DNA of 64,000 nt from Pseudomonas reidholzensis (GTDB lineage Bacteria; Pseudomonadota; Gammaproteobacteria; Pseudomonadales; Pseudomonadaceae). Position numbers and translations under genes: made by a program. Under the pieces are notes generated by a model, which was given only the letters and a program-made list of their open reading frames with translations, did not search any database and was not told the origin of the DNA. The stretch is from the NCBI RefSeq assembly GCF_900536025.1, contig NZ_UNOZ01000007.1, forward strand, positions 207,861 through 271,860, in the 5' to 3' direction. Below, in pieces: positions 25,748-35,438 of the stretch; position 1 is the stretch's first letter; each line of letters opens with the position of its first letter.

Positions 25748-26983
25748 ATGACTGAAAACGCCCCCTTCGCGCTGCTGGCTAATGCCGCGCGCGATCACGG
25801 AACGCCCCTTTGGGCATACGACGCCAAGATCATCACCGACAAGATCGACGCCCTGCGCGGCTTCGACACGGTGCGCTACGCGCAGAAGGCCAACCCCAAC
25901 CTGCATATCCTGCGCCTGATGCGCGAACGCGGCCTGATGCTGGATGCGGTATCCCTGGGTGAACTCGAGCGGGCCTTGGCTGTTGGCGCCCCGGTGGATA
26001 GCCAGCCGGCGGGCGTTGTGCTGACCTGCGATGTGCTGGACCAGGTGACCCTGGCGCGGGTGGTCGAGTTGGGGATCGAGGTCAACGCAGGCTCCATCGA
26101 CATGCTCCGGCAGTTGGGTGAACGCTCGCCGGGGCACCGGGTGTGGATTCGCATCAACCCTGGGTTCGGCCATGGCCATAGCCGCAAGACCAACACAGGC
26201 GGTGAAAACAGCAAACATGGTATTTGGCACGAGCAGCTCGGCGAGGCGCTGGACTGTGTCCGGGCCTACGGGCTGAACCTGGTAGGCGTGCACATGCACA
26301 TCGGCTCAGGGGTGGATTACGCGCACCTGGAGCAGGTCGCTCGCGCGATGATCAGCCTGGTGGGGCAACTGGGCATGGATATCGAGGCGTTCTCGATCGG
26401 CGGGGGACTGTCGGTGCCTTACCGTGTCACCGACACGCCGGTCGATATTCAGCGCTATGCCCGCACCTGGGCTGCGGCCAAGGCGGAAATCGAGGCAATG
26501 CTTGGCCACGCTGTGCGGATGGAAATCGAGCCGGGTCGGTTCCTGGTCGCAGAGTCTGGCTACCTGGTGACCGAGGTCCGCGCGGTGAAGCAAATGGGCG
26601 GCAACACCTTCATCCTGGTCGACGCTGGCTTCAACGACCTGATGCGGCCAGCGTTGTATGGCAGTTACCACCGCATGACCTTGCTCGACGCACACGGCAA
26701 CCCGGTGTCCCGGCCGTTGCGGCCCACCCAGGTGGCCGGGCCGCTGTGCGAGTCGGGCGATGTGTTCACCCAGGACGAACACACCTTGGTTGCCCAGGAC
26801 CTGCCGCAGGCCTGTGTCGGTGATCTTCTGGTGATCCATGACACGGGCGCCTACGGGGCATCGATGTCATCGAACTACAACAGCCGGCCGTTGTTGCCTG
26901 AGGTGTTGATCGAGGATGGGCGGGTTCGGCTGATCAGGCGGCGGCAAACCATTCAGGACCTGCTGGATCTGGAGCAGATCTGA
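25748..26983 (+). CDS. lysA: Diaminopimelate decarboxylase
   Basis: A 411-residue fold-type III PLP enzyme that makes L-lysine from meso-diaminopimelate in the last step of lysine synthesis. The PLP lysine K47 lies in VRYAQKANPN. Other marks are GVHMHIGSGVD, the phosphate loop SIGGGLSVPY, EIEPGRFLVAESGY and the active-site cysteine in GPLCESGDVFTQD. GACGAGGACC precedes the ATG. The divergent LysR-type gene supports the assignment against related D-amino acid or ornithine decarboxylases. Pseudomonads often carry a second lysA next to dapF, so this may be a paralogue. Confidence 0.85.
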   Translation: MTENAPFALLANAARDHGTPLWAYDAKIITDKIDALRGFDTVRYAQKANPNLHILRLMRERGLMLDAVSLGELERALAVGAPVDSQPAGVVLTCDVLDQVTLARVVELGIEVNAGSIDMLRQLGERSPGHRVWIRINPGFGHGHSRKTNTGGENSKHGIWHEQLGEALDCVRAYGLNLVGVHMHIGSGVDYAHLEQVARAMISLVGQLGMDIEAFSIGGGLSVPYRVTDTPVDIQRYARTWAAAKAEIEAMLGHAVRMEIEPGRFLVAESGYLVTEVRAVKQMGGNTFILVDAGFNDLMRPALYGSYHRMTLLDAHGNPVSRPLRPTQVAGPLCESGDVFTQDEHTLVAQDLPQACVGDLLVIHDTGAYGASMSSNYNSRPLLPEVLIEDGRVRLIRRRQTIQDLLDLEQI

Positions 26984-27006
26984 TTGGCATGACCCACCTG
27001 CCAGGC

Positions 27007-27027
27007 GCTGGCCTTCATGAGGCCAGC
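27007..27027. terminator. Hairpin between convergent lysA and GNAT genes
   Basis: GCTGGCCT-TCATG-AGGCCAGC is a perfect 8-base stem overlapping the GNAT stop codon, 24 bases after the lysA stop. There is no T-run, so its termination strength is uncertain. Confidence 0.35.
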
Positions 27028-27464
27028 CGCTTCTCCATCGGCTGGTAGACCAGCCCGGCGAACTCGCCCACTTCACCCGCCAGGACGAACCCGTAGCGCT
27101 CATACGCCGGCACTGAGGATAAGGATGCCTTGACCGTCACCACCTCAGCCCTCGCCTGCTCCAGCGCCGCCTGCATCAGGCGCGTGCCGACCCCTCGGCG
27201 CTGCCAGTCCGGTGCGACAAACATCATCGCCACGTGACGCCCTTCCTTGAGTTCGATCACCCCTTTCACAGCACCCTCCGCCACGCAGACCAGCATCAGG
27301 TTGTCGCCCTCCATGCGCGCTGCAAAGGCTTGCGCCGATGCCACCGCGCCAAAGGTTGCCACCCCTTGCGCCGAGAGCGAGGGCGCAACCGCCTGGGTGA
27401 ACGCGTCCAGGCACAGGGCGCTGGCGCTGGGTAAGTCGTCTGGGGTCAGTCTGCGAATGTTCAT
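27015..27464 (-). CDS. GNAT family N-acetyltransferase
   Basis: A 149-residue acetyltransferase with motif A VAMMFVAPDWQRRGVGTRLM and the C-terminal SVPAYERYGFVLAGE. It resembles ElaA/PhnO-type general GNATs. It lies 16 bases after the PDZ lipoprotein on the minus strand and converges on lysA. Substrate not predictable. Confidence 0.75.
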   Translation of the reverse strand: MNIRRLTPDDLPSASALCLDAFTQAVAPSLSAQGVATFGAVASAQAFAARMEGDNLMLVCVAEGAVKGVIELKEGRHVAMMFVAPDWQRRGVGTRLMQAALEQARAEVVTVKASLSSVPAYERYGFVLAGEVGEFAGLVYQPMEKRLAS

Positions 27465-27480
27465 GGTCGTCGTCCGTGTT

Positions 27481-28569
27481 TCAGGGCTGCCAGAGGAGCT
27501 TCACGCTGGTGGAGTTGGTGGCCAGGAACGTAGGGTGTTTGCGCGCATTTTCTTCCGCTTCGAGGAACGTGTTCGCGTTGCCGATGCCCTGGCTGCAGAT
27601 GCCGAACGCCTCCTTGACCGTCGCGGGATTCACGCCCTGGCTCAGCAGGTACTGCTTGAACTGCTGACCGACCACTTTTCCGCGCTCGGCGGCATTGCTG
27701 GCCGTTGCGCCCGGCAAGGCGAATGGCGTGCTCAACCAGTAGCTGCCGCCGCCAGGGATGAGTGTGCCTGGCATCGCCGAGGCAAAGCAGTAGATGTGCG
27801 AACCCGTCGCCGCGTAGATCGGCGGCGGCTGGGTGCCCGACAAGGTCGCGACCAGACTGACGCTGCTGCGGTTGCGCCATAGTTTCAGGGTCACCGGACT
27901 GCCCGCCTTGGTCGAGGCAAGGTAGGCGACCAACTGGGTGGTCTGATCGAAGACCTGACCATCGATGGACTGGATCACGTCAGCGGCCTTGATCCCCGCT
28001 TGGGCCGCGGCGCTTCCCGGGATAACGCCGGTTACCAGCACGCCGTGGCCGTCGGGCAATCCCAGGTCACGGACCAGCACGTCGTGCAGCTTGTCAGCCG
28101 GAAGCAACGAGGCGCCCAACCAGCCCCGGCCGGACGTTGGCGGAGCGACATTGGCGCTGAGCGGTGCCGCGTTTGCAGTTGGCGCCGTGCTGGCGGCAGG
28201 CGCTGTATTTACAGCCGGCGCCGTGGTCGGTGCCACCGTGGCGGCGACCTCAGCCCCGGCCGGGCAGCCTTTTTCCGCCTTGACCTGGCGAATAGCTTCC
28301 AGCGCCGTCGGCACGACAGCGTGCTCGCCGGGCTGGGCCAGGGTGGTTCTCAGCACCCCGTCAGTGCGCGCCAACTGCGGGCAATCCTGCCCCCGATACA
28401 TGTCCTTGAGCGGGGTCAGATGGTCGATAGGCTCCGGATCATCCGGCGTATAAGCAGCCTGGGCCAGGGTCAGGCCGATGCCAGCCGGATCGAGCATGCA
28501 GCCCTGCAGGCTGGACACTGCCGCCCCAACGACCAGTAGCCGAGCTCCTTTTACCAGCAGATTCGCCAT
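27481..28569 (-). CDS. PDZ-domain lipoprotein
   Basis: A 362-residue protein with signal peptide and lipobox SLQGC (C24), thus an envelope lipoprotein. An Ala/Pro/Thr-rich linker (about 125-165) leads to a PDZ domain (about 170-260: GWLGASLLPADKL, GVLVTGVIPGSAAAQAGIKA, DVIQSIDGQVF). A C-terminal domain of about 100 residues follows. GGAAGGAAC precedes the ATG at 28569; an upstream GTG-type extension would spoil the signal. No protease triad is seen, so it is likely a scaffold or chaperone-like factor. Confidence 0.7.
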   Translation of the reverse strand: MANLLVKGARLLVVGAAVSSLQGCMLDPAGIGLTLAQAAYTPDDPEPIDHLTPLKDMYRGQDCPQLARTDGVLRTTLAQPGEHAVVPTALEAIRQVKAEKGCPAGAEVAATVAPTTAPAVNTAPAASTAPTANAAPLSANVAPPTSGRGWLGASLLPADKLHDVLVRDLGLPDGHGVLVTGVIPGSAAAQAGIKAADVIQSIDGQVFDQTTQLVAYLASTKAGSPVTLKLWRNRSSVSLVATLSGTQPPPIYAATGSHIYCFASAMPGTLIPGGGSYWLSTPFALPGATASNAAERGKVVGQQFKQYLLSQGVNPATVKEAFGICSQGIGNANTFLEAEENARKHPTFLATNSTSVKLLWQP

Positions 28570-28792
28570 GTTCCTTCCCCGCACGCGATGATTGTCACAG
28601 AACGATAATGGCAAGATGCCTTATGTCAATCCGTTCGCGGTGAAATACACCCATAACTGCGGTGCTTACGACATCTCTTTTCGTATAGAACCTGGAGCGC
28701 CCGGTCCTGGTCGGCATCCGCAGAAGGCGCTGGAGTTGCACCCAGCACCTGCGTCGGACAGTATCGAACCACCCGCAACCTGAGTGACCGAT

Positions 28793-29239
28793 ATGATCCG
28801 CCTGGCCGAAGCGAGTGATGAAGCCAATATCAGGACGTGCGCCAAACTCGCCTATGCGCGCTATGTGCCAGCGATCGGCCGTAAGCCCGCCCCCATGGTC
28901 GCCGATTTCGCCACGCAGATAGCGGCAGGCGCGGTCTATGTGGCGACGGATGAGCACGACTGCGTCCAAGGTTTCATTGTGTTCTACCGCAACGAGGAGC
29001 ATGTCCTGCTGGAAAATATCGCCGTCCTGCCCCGTGCAGCCGGGCGCGGCGTGGGCCGCTCGCTGATCAGCTTCTGTGAAGAGGCCGCTCGGCAACTCGG
29101 TATCAACGCAGTGCATCTCTATACCAACGAGAAGATGACCGAAAACCTATCGGTCTATCCAAGACTCGGGTACACAGAGGTGGCGCGGCGGACAGAAGAC
29201 GGCTTCCAGCGCGTTTACTTCGAGAAGCACCTCACCTGA
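28793..29239 (+). CDS. GNAT family N-acetyltransferase
   Basis: A 148-residue acetyltransferase beginning MIRLAEASDEANIRTC, with motif A LENIAVLPRAAGRGVGRSLI and C-terminal YTNEKMTENLSVYPRLGY. A GTG three codons earlier (28784) is an alternative start. It converges on the M20 hydrolase gene. Substrate not predictable. Confidence 0.75.
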   Translation: MIRLAEASDEANIRTCAKLAYARYVPAIGRKPAPMVADFATQIAAGAVYVATDEHDCVQGFIVFYRNEEHVLLENIAVLPRAAGRGVGRSLISFCEEAARQLGINAVHLYTNEKMTENLSVYPRLGYTEVARRTEDGFQRVYFEKHLT

Positions 29240-29320
29240 CCGATGACAGGCCCTCCAAGCGAGGGTTCTTCATCAAGTGGCACGCGCTGAACCTTCAGGC
29301 GGATGTGCAAGGGCGCGACG

Positions 29321-30496
29321 TCAAGCATTGCCGACAGGCAGACTGATCCGTACCACCTCGGCAAAATACCGTGCCCCTGTGGCCAGGATCTCATCGTTGA
29401 AGTCGTAACCCGCATTGTGCAGCGGTATCGCCCCCTCCAGCCCCTGCGCCCCATTGCCGATGAATACGAAGTTGCCTGGCACCTGTTGAAGGAATGCGCC
29501 GAAGTCCTCCGAAATCATCATCGGCGACACCCCGCCGTCGACAGCCTGTTCTCCCACGACATTACGCGCGGCAGCAATCGCAATCTCGGTGTTTTTCGCC
29601 CAGTTCACCGTAGGCGCAAATTCATGGGTGTAGGCAAACTCGCACGTCGCTCCGTGCATGTGGCAAATGCCCTCACTGATCTCGCGCATGCGCTTCTCGA
29701 GCAAGCGCTGCACGTCAGGGCTGTAGCTGCGGGTATCGCCCTTGATGATGACGTGCGTGGGGATCGCGTTGCGTATACCGTCGGTGATGAACTCGGTGCA
29801 GGAAACCACCGCCGACAGGCTCGGATCGACATTACGCGACACAATGGTCTGCAACGCCAGAACGATCTCGGCGCCGATCACCAGAGGGTCGATCCCCATG
29901 TGCGGGCGCGCCGCGTGCGTGCCGCGTCCGTGGAGTTGGATGACGAAGTTATCCTCGCTCGCCATGATCCCGCCGGCCCGTGTGGCGATATGACCTGCGG
30001 GCATGCCTGGCATGTTGTGCGCCCCGTAGATCGCGTCTACCGCAAACCGCTCGAACAACCCGTCGGCCATCATCGCCTTGGCACCCTGGCCATGCTCCTC
30101 CGCCGGCTGGAAAATGAACCTGACGGTGCCGTTGAAGTTTCGCTCACGGCACAGCAGCTCGGCCGCCCCCAGCACCATCGCCATATGACCGTCATGGCCA
30201 CACGCGTGCATCTTGCCGTGGTTGCACGACGCATGCGCGCGCCCGTGCGCCTGTTCGGTGATGTTCAAGGCATCCATGTCGGCGCGCAGGCCGATCACGC
30301 CAGTGCCCTCGCCCACCGTAAGGCTTGCAACCAGGCCGGTTCCGCCGATGCCCCGGTGCACCTCCAGGCCCAGCTCGGTGAGGACGCTGGCGACCTCGTC
30401 GGACGTGCTGAATTCTTCAAAGCCAGTCTCCGGGTACCGGTGAAAGGTGTGCCGCCATTGTTTCAGGCGTTGCTCGAACGCTTGGTCATTGCTCAT
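29321..30496 (-). CDS. M20 family metallo-amidohydrolase (hippurate/N-acyl amino acid type)
   Basis: A 391-residue di-zinc hydrolase with the N-terminal HRYPETGFEEFST, metal-binding GKMHACGHDGHMAM, catalytic glutamates in FIFQPAEEHGQGAKAM and the later HNMPGMPAG. Enzymes of this group cleave N-acyl amino acids to acid plus amino acid. It is last in a four-gene run (carbamoylase-like hydrolase, diaminopropionate lyase, permease, this gene), 15 bases after the permease. Likely it releases the free amino acid from an N-acylated form. Confidence 0.85.
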   Translation of the reverse strand: MSNDQAFEQRLKQWRHTFHRYPETGFEEFSTSDEVASVLTELGLEVHRGIGGTGLVASLTVGEGTGVIGLRADMDALNITEQAHGRAHASCNHGKMHACGHDGHMAMVLGAAELLCRERNFNGTVRFIFQPAEEHGQGAKAMMADGLFERFAVDAIYGAHNMPGMPAGHIATRAGGIMASEDNFVIQLHGRGTHAARPHMGIDPLVIGAEIVLALQTIVSRNVDPSLSAVVSCTEFITDGIRNAIPTHVIIKGDTRSYSPDVQRLLEKRMREISEGICHMHGATCEFAYTHEFAPTVNWAKNTEIAIAAARNVVGEQAVDGGVSPMMISEDFGAFLQQVPGNFVFIGNGAQGLEGAIPLHNAGYDFNDEILATGARYFAEVVRISLPVGNA

Positions 30497-30511
30497 GTTT
30501 GAACGCTCCGA

Positions 30512-32149
30512 TTATTTGACCAGCGCAGGGCTTGGATCAGATGGCTGGGCAGCAAGCTCGGCATTTGCCGGCTGGCAGCTCTGCCAGAGGCTGCTTTCAC
30601 GCAGATAAGGGGTGCGATAGCCACTGCTCACCCCCAGTCGGTAGAAGGCGTAAGCGACAGCAGCGACGACGGCCATGTCCACGCCCTCGGGCAGGATGCC
30701 GATACCGCCGAAGGCTTCACTGCCGATGTAGGACACCAGCGCAATCGCCGGCAGATAGCCGATCAACCAGAGCGCCGCGCGCAGCTCACGCCTGAAATCC
30801 GTCCAGCCGCTTTTGCGCTGGTAGTAGAAGTAGAGGGGCAGCGCACCGACCACCAGCAGGATGACCTGGCCGGTCAGCGGCCAACGCGCCCAGTACAGCA
30901 CCAGCGACGCACAGATGAAGGCGAACGGGGCGATGATGTGCAGCCCCTTCAACCGCAGCGGGCGCTCGACATCCGCGGCATGCACACGCAACGCCATCGC
31001 GCTGATAGGCCCGGTCAGGAACGAGATCACCACCGCTACCGAGATCACCGCCGCCAGCGTGCCCCAGCCACGGAAGAAGAACAGGAAGATGAAACTCACC
31101 GCCAGGTTCAGCCACATCGCCTGACGCGGCACGCCGTAGAGTGGATGGAGGTTGCCAAACACCTTCGGCAGCGTGTTGTTCTTCTCCATCGCATAGATCA
31201 TCCGCGCGGTGGTCGCGGTATAGATCGACCCCGTGCCCGAGGGGCTGACGAACGCATCCAGGTAGAGCAGCATCGCCAGCCAGTTGAGGTTCAGTGCCAA
31301 GGCCAGTTGCGCCAAGGGCGAGTCGAAGTTCAGGCTGTGCCAGCCCGAGACGATGCTCTCAGGGCTTACTGCACCGATGAAGGCGACCTGCAGCCCGACG
31401 TAGATGACCAGGGCGATCAGCACCGAGCCGATCAACGCAAATGGGATGCTCCGTCCAGGGTTACGGGCCTCCCCTGCAAGGCTCACCGGGCTCTGGAAGC
31501 CGTTGTAGCTGAACACGATCCCGCTCGCGGCCACGGCAGTGAACACAGCGGACCAGCCGTAAGGTGCGAAGCTCGAGAGCGACCCGTCGCCAAAGTTTTC
31601 AGTGTTGAAACTGGTGGTAACCAGCACTACCGCAGTCAATGCCGGGACCACCAGCTTGAACACCGTGATGGCTGTATTGGTCTTGACGAACAGCTTCACG
31701 CCCCAGTAATTCAGGCCGAAGTACACCAGCACCAGGGCTGAACTGGCGATCAGGCCGGTGCTGGTCAACTCGCCTTGGTGCATCAATCCCTTCGCCCAAG
31801 GGAATGACCACGAGGCCATGTACTGGATCGAGGCAATCGCCTCGATGGGTATGACCGAGACGATGGAAATCCAGTTGGCCCAAGCGGCCATGAAGCCCAC
31901 CAAGGATCCGTGGGAGTAACGCGCATAGCGCACCATGCCTCCGGACTCGGGGAACATCGCCCCCATTTCCGCATAGGTCAGGGCAATTGCCAGCACCACC
32001 ACGGCTCCAATGATCCACGCCAGGATTGCCGCCGGCCCGGCGATTGCCGAGGCATGCCAGGCGCCGAACAGCCAGCCTGAGCCAATGATCGAGCCGAGAC
32101 CGGTCAACAGCAGCGACCACGGGCTGATGTCGCGTTTTATCGTGTTCAT
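30512..32149 (-). CDS. APC family amino acid permease
   Basis: A 545-residue inner-membrane protein of about 12-14 helices. SPWSLLLTGLGSIIGSGWLF is the hallmark TM1 of the amino acid-polyamine-organocation family; EMGAMFPESGGMVRYARYSH marks TM3. It is longer than usual because of a C-terminal extension with added helices. CGGAG precedes the ATG. Its place in the run with diaminopropionate lyase points to import of a diamino acid or derivative. Confidence 0.85.
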   Translation of the reverse strand: MNTIKRDISPWSLLLTGLGSIIGSGWLFGAWHASAIAGPAAILAWIIGAVVVLAIALTYAEMGAMFPESGGMVRYARYSHGSLVGFMAAWANWISIVSVIPIEAIASIQYMASWSFPWAKGLMHQGELTSTGLIASSALVLVYFGLNYWGVKLFVKTNTAITVFKLVVPALTAVVLVTTSFNTENFGDGSLSSFAPYGWSAVFTAVAASGIVFSYNGFQSPVSLAGEARNPGRSIPFALIGSVLIALVIYVGLQVAFIGAVSPESIVSGWHSLNFDSPLAQLALALNLNWLAMLLYLDAFVSPSGTGSIYTATTARMIYAMEKNNTLPKVFGNLHPLYGVPRQAMWLNLAVSFIFLFFFRGWGTLAAVISVAVVISFLTGPISAMALRVHAADVERPLRLKGLHIIAPFAFICASLVLYWARWPLTGQVILLVVGALPLYFYYQRKSGWTDFRRELRAALWLIGYLPAIALVSYIGSEAFGGIGILPEGVDMAVVAAVAYAFYRLGVSSGYRTPYLRESSLWQSCQPANAELAAQPSDPSPALVK

Positions 32150-32226
32150 GCAATCTCCGATTATTTTTTTTGTGTGGAGCGACCAAGGGCTCGTCGCAAG
32201 CCCTTGGTTGTGGCCTGCCTGGCCGA

Positions 32227-33450
32227 TCAGGCGGCGGGTGCCCAGGCGCTTTGCCGGGCCAGCACGGACACAGCACTCTCGCCCAGCAACTCGGTGTAGA
32301 CACCCGGGGCCGTCGCACCCTCGGTGCTGATCAACAGCACCCGCGAGTCAGCGTTGAGACCCAGGTCAGCCGCACGGCCTGCGTCTTTGGCCAAAAGACC
32401 CAGGGCGGCCAGCCCGGCGACACTCGACTCGCCCGCCACCAGCGGTATGTCCCGCGCACTGCCCGCGGCCAGCCGGCGCATCGCAGCAATGGCCTGGTCA
32501 TCCTCGATGGTCATGAAGAAGTCGACGCTGGATTCAAGAAAACGCCAGGCCAGAGGCGAGGTTTCGCCACACGCCAGGCCGGCCATCACCGAGTCCACCG
32601 AGCCGGTCGCCCTGGCTGGTTTGCCGGCAAGCGCGCTCTGGTACAAGCAGTCAGCCTGCACCGGCTCGACCATGACGAAGGTCGGCCGCGCTTCGCCGTA
32701 CTGCTCCCACAGGTAGCTGACGATGCCGGCGGCCAGGCCACCTACCCCGCCTTGCAGAAACACGTGGCTGAACGCAGGTTGTGCCACGTGGGCTGCGGTC
32801 GCTTCGATGATTTCCGCGGCGATGGTGCCGTAGCCCTGCATGACATCGCGGGGGATCACTTCGTAGCCTTCGTAGGAGGTATCGGAGACGACGATCCAGT
32901 CGTTGCTGGCGGCCAGCACCGCCGCGTGCTCGACGGACTGGTCGTAGTTGCCGGTGATGCGCACGATCTGCGCGCCGTAGGCGGCGATGGCCTGCTCGCG
33001 CTCGATACTGACCTGTGCATGCAGCACGATCACGCAGCGGCAACCCATGCTCTGCGCAGCGGCGGCCAGGCCTTTGCCGTGGTTGCCGTCAGTGGCGCTG
33101 ATCACGGTGAACGCCCCTAGCCGCTCGGCGTACTTGCCTTCGAGCAGCGCACGCGGGTCGAACTGCTGCTCAGGGAAGGTCCGCAGGATCAGCCGGACCA
33201 GCGCGATCGGTGCCCCCAGCGCCTTGAAGCTGCCCAGCACCGAGCGTACCGATTCGTCCTTGACCAGGACCTGCGCCACGCCGAGTTCATCGGCCAGGTC
33301 GGGCAGTGAATACAGCGGAGTCGCTCCGGCGTTTAGCCGTGACCATTGGCACAACCACTGACGGCTTTCATCGGCCTTGGCGATGCTCATGACCGCTTGC
33401 AGCGATTGCGGGTACGGCTGGCGGCTGGCCTTGGGATTGGCGATAAACAT
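32227..33450 (-). CDS. dpaL: 2,3-Diaminopropionate ammonia-lyase (DpaL/YgeX type)
   Basis: A 407-residue fold-type II PLP enzyme. The Schiff-base lysine K76 lies in ESVRSVLGSFKALGAP, substrate contacts in ISATDGNHGKGLAAAAQ and SDTSYEGYEVIP, and the phosphate loop is GGVGGLAAG. These are DpaL features. The reaction is 2,3-diaminopropionate to pyruvate plus two ammonia. AAAGGAG precedes the ATG. It sits between a carbamoylase-like hydrolase and an amino acid permease. Confidence 0.85.
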   Translation of the reverse strand: MFIANPKASRQPYPQSLQAVMSIAKADESRQWLCQWSRLNAGATPLYSLPDLADELGVAQVLVKDESVRSVLGSFKALGAPIALVRLILRTFPEQQFDPRALLEGKYAERLGAFTVISATDGNHGKGLAAAAQSMGCRCVIVLHAQVSIEREQAIAAYGAQIVRITGNYDQSVEHAAVLAASNDWIVVSDTSYEGYEVIPRDVMQGYGTIAAEIIEATAAHVAQPAFSHVFLQGGVGGLAAGIVSYLWEQYGEARPTFVMVEPVQADCLYQSALAGKPARATGSVDSVMAGLACGETSPLAWRFLESSVDFFMTIEDDQAIAAMRRLAAGSARDIPLVAGESSVAGLAALGLLAKDAGRAADLGLNADSRVLLISTEGATAPGVYTELLGESAVSVLARQSAWAPAA

Positions 33451-33530
33451 GCAGCACTCCTTTCAACAGGCAACAGGAAGCCCGTGCCGCTGAAGTCAGG
33501 CCTCAGCGGGTCGGGATATAAAAGGGGTAA

Positions 33531-34790
33531 TCAGGCGGTGGTAATACGGCGACTCACGACATCGAGCAGTACCCGTGCACCCTGGATCAACTGGTCATCG
33601 TCAGTATGCTCACGAGGGTTGTGGCTGATCCCACCACGGCTGGGCACGAAGATCATCGCGGCCGGCGCGATGCGCGCGACCATCTGCGCATCATGCCCCG
33701 CGCCCGAGGTCATTCGCCGATGGCTGAAGCCAAAGCGCTTGGCAGAGGCTTCGATGTCGTCGGCAAGCTCGGCGTTGAACTTCACCGGCTCGAACCGCAC
33801 CAGGCGCTCGGTAGTGATGCTGACCCCTTCATGCTCGGCCAGCGCGTCGAGGTACTGGTTCAGGCGCCTCTCGGCCGTCGCCAATCGGTCCTCATCGGGA
33901 TCGCGCAGGTCGACCGTGAAGGTGGCCTTGCGCGGGATGACGTTGATCACGTTGGGCTCGAACCTCATGCAGCCCACCGTCGCCAACGTGGAGCCCGCCT
34001 CCAGCGCCATCGCGCGAAGCTCGGCAACGATGGCGCTGGCGACGAAACCCGCGTCATGACGCAGGCGCGTCGGCGTAGTGCCGGCATGGTTGGCATTGCC
34101 CTTCACCTCCACCTGCTGCCAGGAAATCCCCTGCAGGTTCTCGACAACGCCGATCAAGGTGTTCTCGGCCTCGAGTACAGGCCCCTGCTCGATGTGCAGC
34201 TCGATGTACTCATGCGCAACGATGGCACCGGGCTCAAGCGAACCGGCGTAGCCGATACGCGCCAGCTCATCGCCAAGGCGGGTACCGTCGGTGCCCAGCG
34301 TGTCCAGCGTGTCCAGCGCCGCTTGCACCGCCAGGCCACCTGCGTAAACCAACGAGCCCATCATATCGGGCTGATAACGCACACCTTCCTCGTTGGTGAA
34401 GGCGGCGACGGTGATGGAGCGCTGCGGCAGCACGCGCGCATCACGGTAGGCACGAATGACCGCCAACCCGGCGAGCACGCCGTAACAGCCATCCAGCGCA
34501 CCGGCGTTGGTCACGGTATCGATGTGCGAACCCATCATCAGCGGGCGTTGATCACCCGCATCGCTGGACGCACGCAAGGTGCCGAAGATATTGCCGATGC
34601 GGTCCACCTGCACCTCCAGGTCAAGCTCGCGCATCCAGCCAACCAGCAGGTCGCGTCCGGCTTTTTCAGTATCGGTCAGGGCGATACGGGTTCTGCCGCC
34701 CTGTTCGACGTCTTCGCCGACTTGCCCCAGGGCGTGGATCTGCTGCAGCAGCCGCGCGCCGTTCAGCTGCAGTTGTGTAGTTGCGGTCAT
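33531..34790 (-). CDS. Zn-dependent M20 amidohydrolase, carbamoylase/ureidopropionase type
   Basis: A 419-residue enzyme of the hydantoinase/carbamoylase group. Metal and substrate motifs are visible: MMGSHIDTVTNAGALDGCYG, AFTNEEGVRYQPDMMGS, YIELHIEQGPVLEAE, and the distal TSGAGHDAQMVARIAP with GGISHNPREHT. Relatives hydrolyse N-carbamoyl amino acids, ureidopropionate or allantoate. GGAGGAGAG lies before the ATG at 34790. First gene of the leftward run, divergent from an Lrp-type regulator. It may remove a carbamoyl group to yield a diamino acid for the lyase. Confidence 0.85.
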   Translation of the reverse strand: MTATTQLQLNGARLLQQIHALGQVGEDVEQGGRTRIALTDTEKAGRDLLVGWMRELDLEVQVDRIGNIFGTLRASSDAGDQRPLMMGSHIDTVTNAGALDGCYGVLAGLAVIRAYRDARVLPQRSITVAAFTNEEGVRYQPDMMGSLVYAGGLAVQAALDTLDTLGTDGTRLGDELARIGYAGSLEPGAIVAHEYIELHIEQGPVLEAENTLIGVVENLQGISWQQVEVKGNANHAGTTPTRLRHDAGFVASAIVAELRAMALEAGSTLATVGCMRFEPNVINVIPRKATFTVDLRDPDEDRLATAERRLNQYLDALAEHEGVSITTERLVRFEPVKFNAELADDIEASAKRFGFSHRRMTSGAGHDAQMVARIAPAAMIFVPSRGGISHNPREHTDDDQLIQGARVLLDVVSRRITTA

Positions 34791-34961
34791 CCGACTCTCT
34801 CCTCCAGTGCCGCGGCGCCTTGTGGCACTCACGCCCTGTTCGTGTTCATTGGAGGAATTTTATTCGGTTGCGGCGTATGAAAATCTTGATTTACAGCGAG
34901 GATATGAATTTCTATTACGCTTTTACGGGCTTTTGCCCCCTTCGATTACGGACTGCTCTCA

Positions 34962-35426
34962 ATGACCCTCGATCACTTCGACCTGGCCTTGCTCGATGCG
35001 GTACAGCGCGATGCAGGGACGTCTCAGCTCGACCTTGGCGCCAAGGTCAATCTCTCTTCGGCCGCTGTAAACAGACGCCTGAAGAAAATGACCGCCGATG
35101 GGGTCATCCGCGGCACTGTCGCGCAAGTGGATGCGCAGAGCCTGGGTTATACCCTCACCGTCATTACCGAGGTGGAGGTGGAGAATGAGCGGCTGGATCT
35201 GCTCGATGACATGAAGCGAACGTTCCTGGCCTGTCCGCAGGTGCAGCAATGCTTTTATGTCGCGGGCGAATGCGACTTCGTGCTGATCCTGCTGGTGAGG
35301 AACATGGAGCAGTACACCCAACTCACCCGCGAGCTGTTCTTTGAAAGCAACAACGTGAAGCGCTTCAAGACCCTGGTGTCGATGAGTAACGTAAAGACGG
35401 GGTTGTTCGTACCTACTGCGGACTAA
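34962..35426 (+). CDS. Lrp/AsnC family transcriptional regulator
   Basis: A 154-residue regulator with N-terminal helix-turn-helix (LDLGAKVNLSSAAVNRRLKK, about 23-42) and a RAM ligand domain (about 65-150). It diverges from the amidohydrolase/diaminopropionate lyase operon across 171 bases that include AT-rich half-sites (GAATTTTATTC and TGAATTTCTATTAC), so it probably controls that operon in response to an amino acid. Confidence 0.85.
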   Translation: MTLDHFDLALLDAVQRDAGTSQLDLGAKVNLSSAAVNRRLKKMTADGVIRGTVAQVDAQSLGYTLTVITEVEVENERLDLLDDMKRTFLACPQVQQCFYVAGECDFVLILLVRNMEQYTQLTRELFFESNNVKRFKTLVSMSNVKTGLFVPTAD

Positions 35427-35438
35427 AATGGAGCCTGC

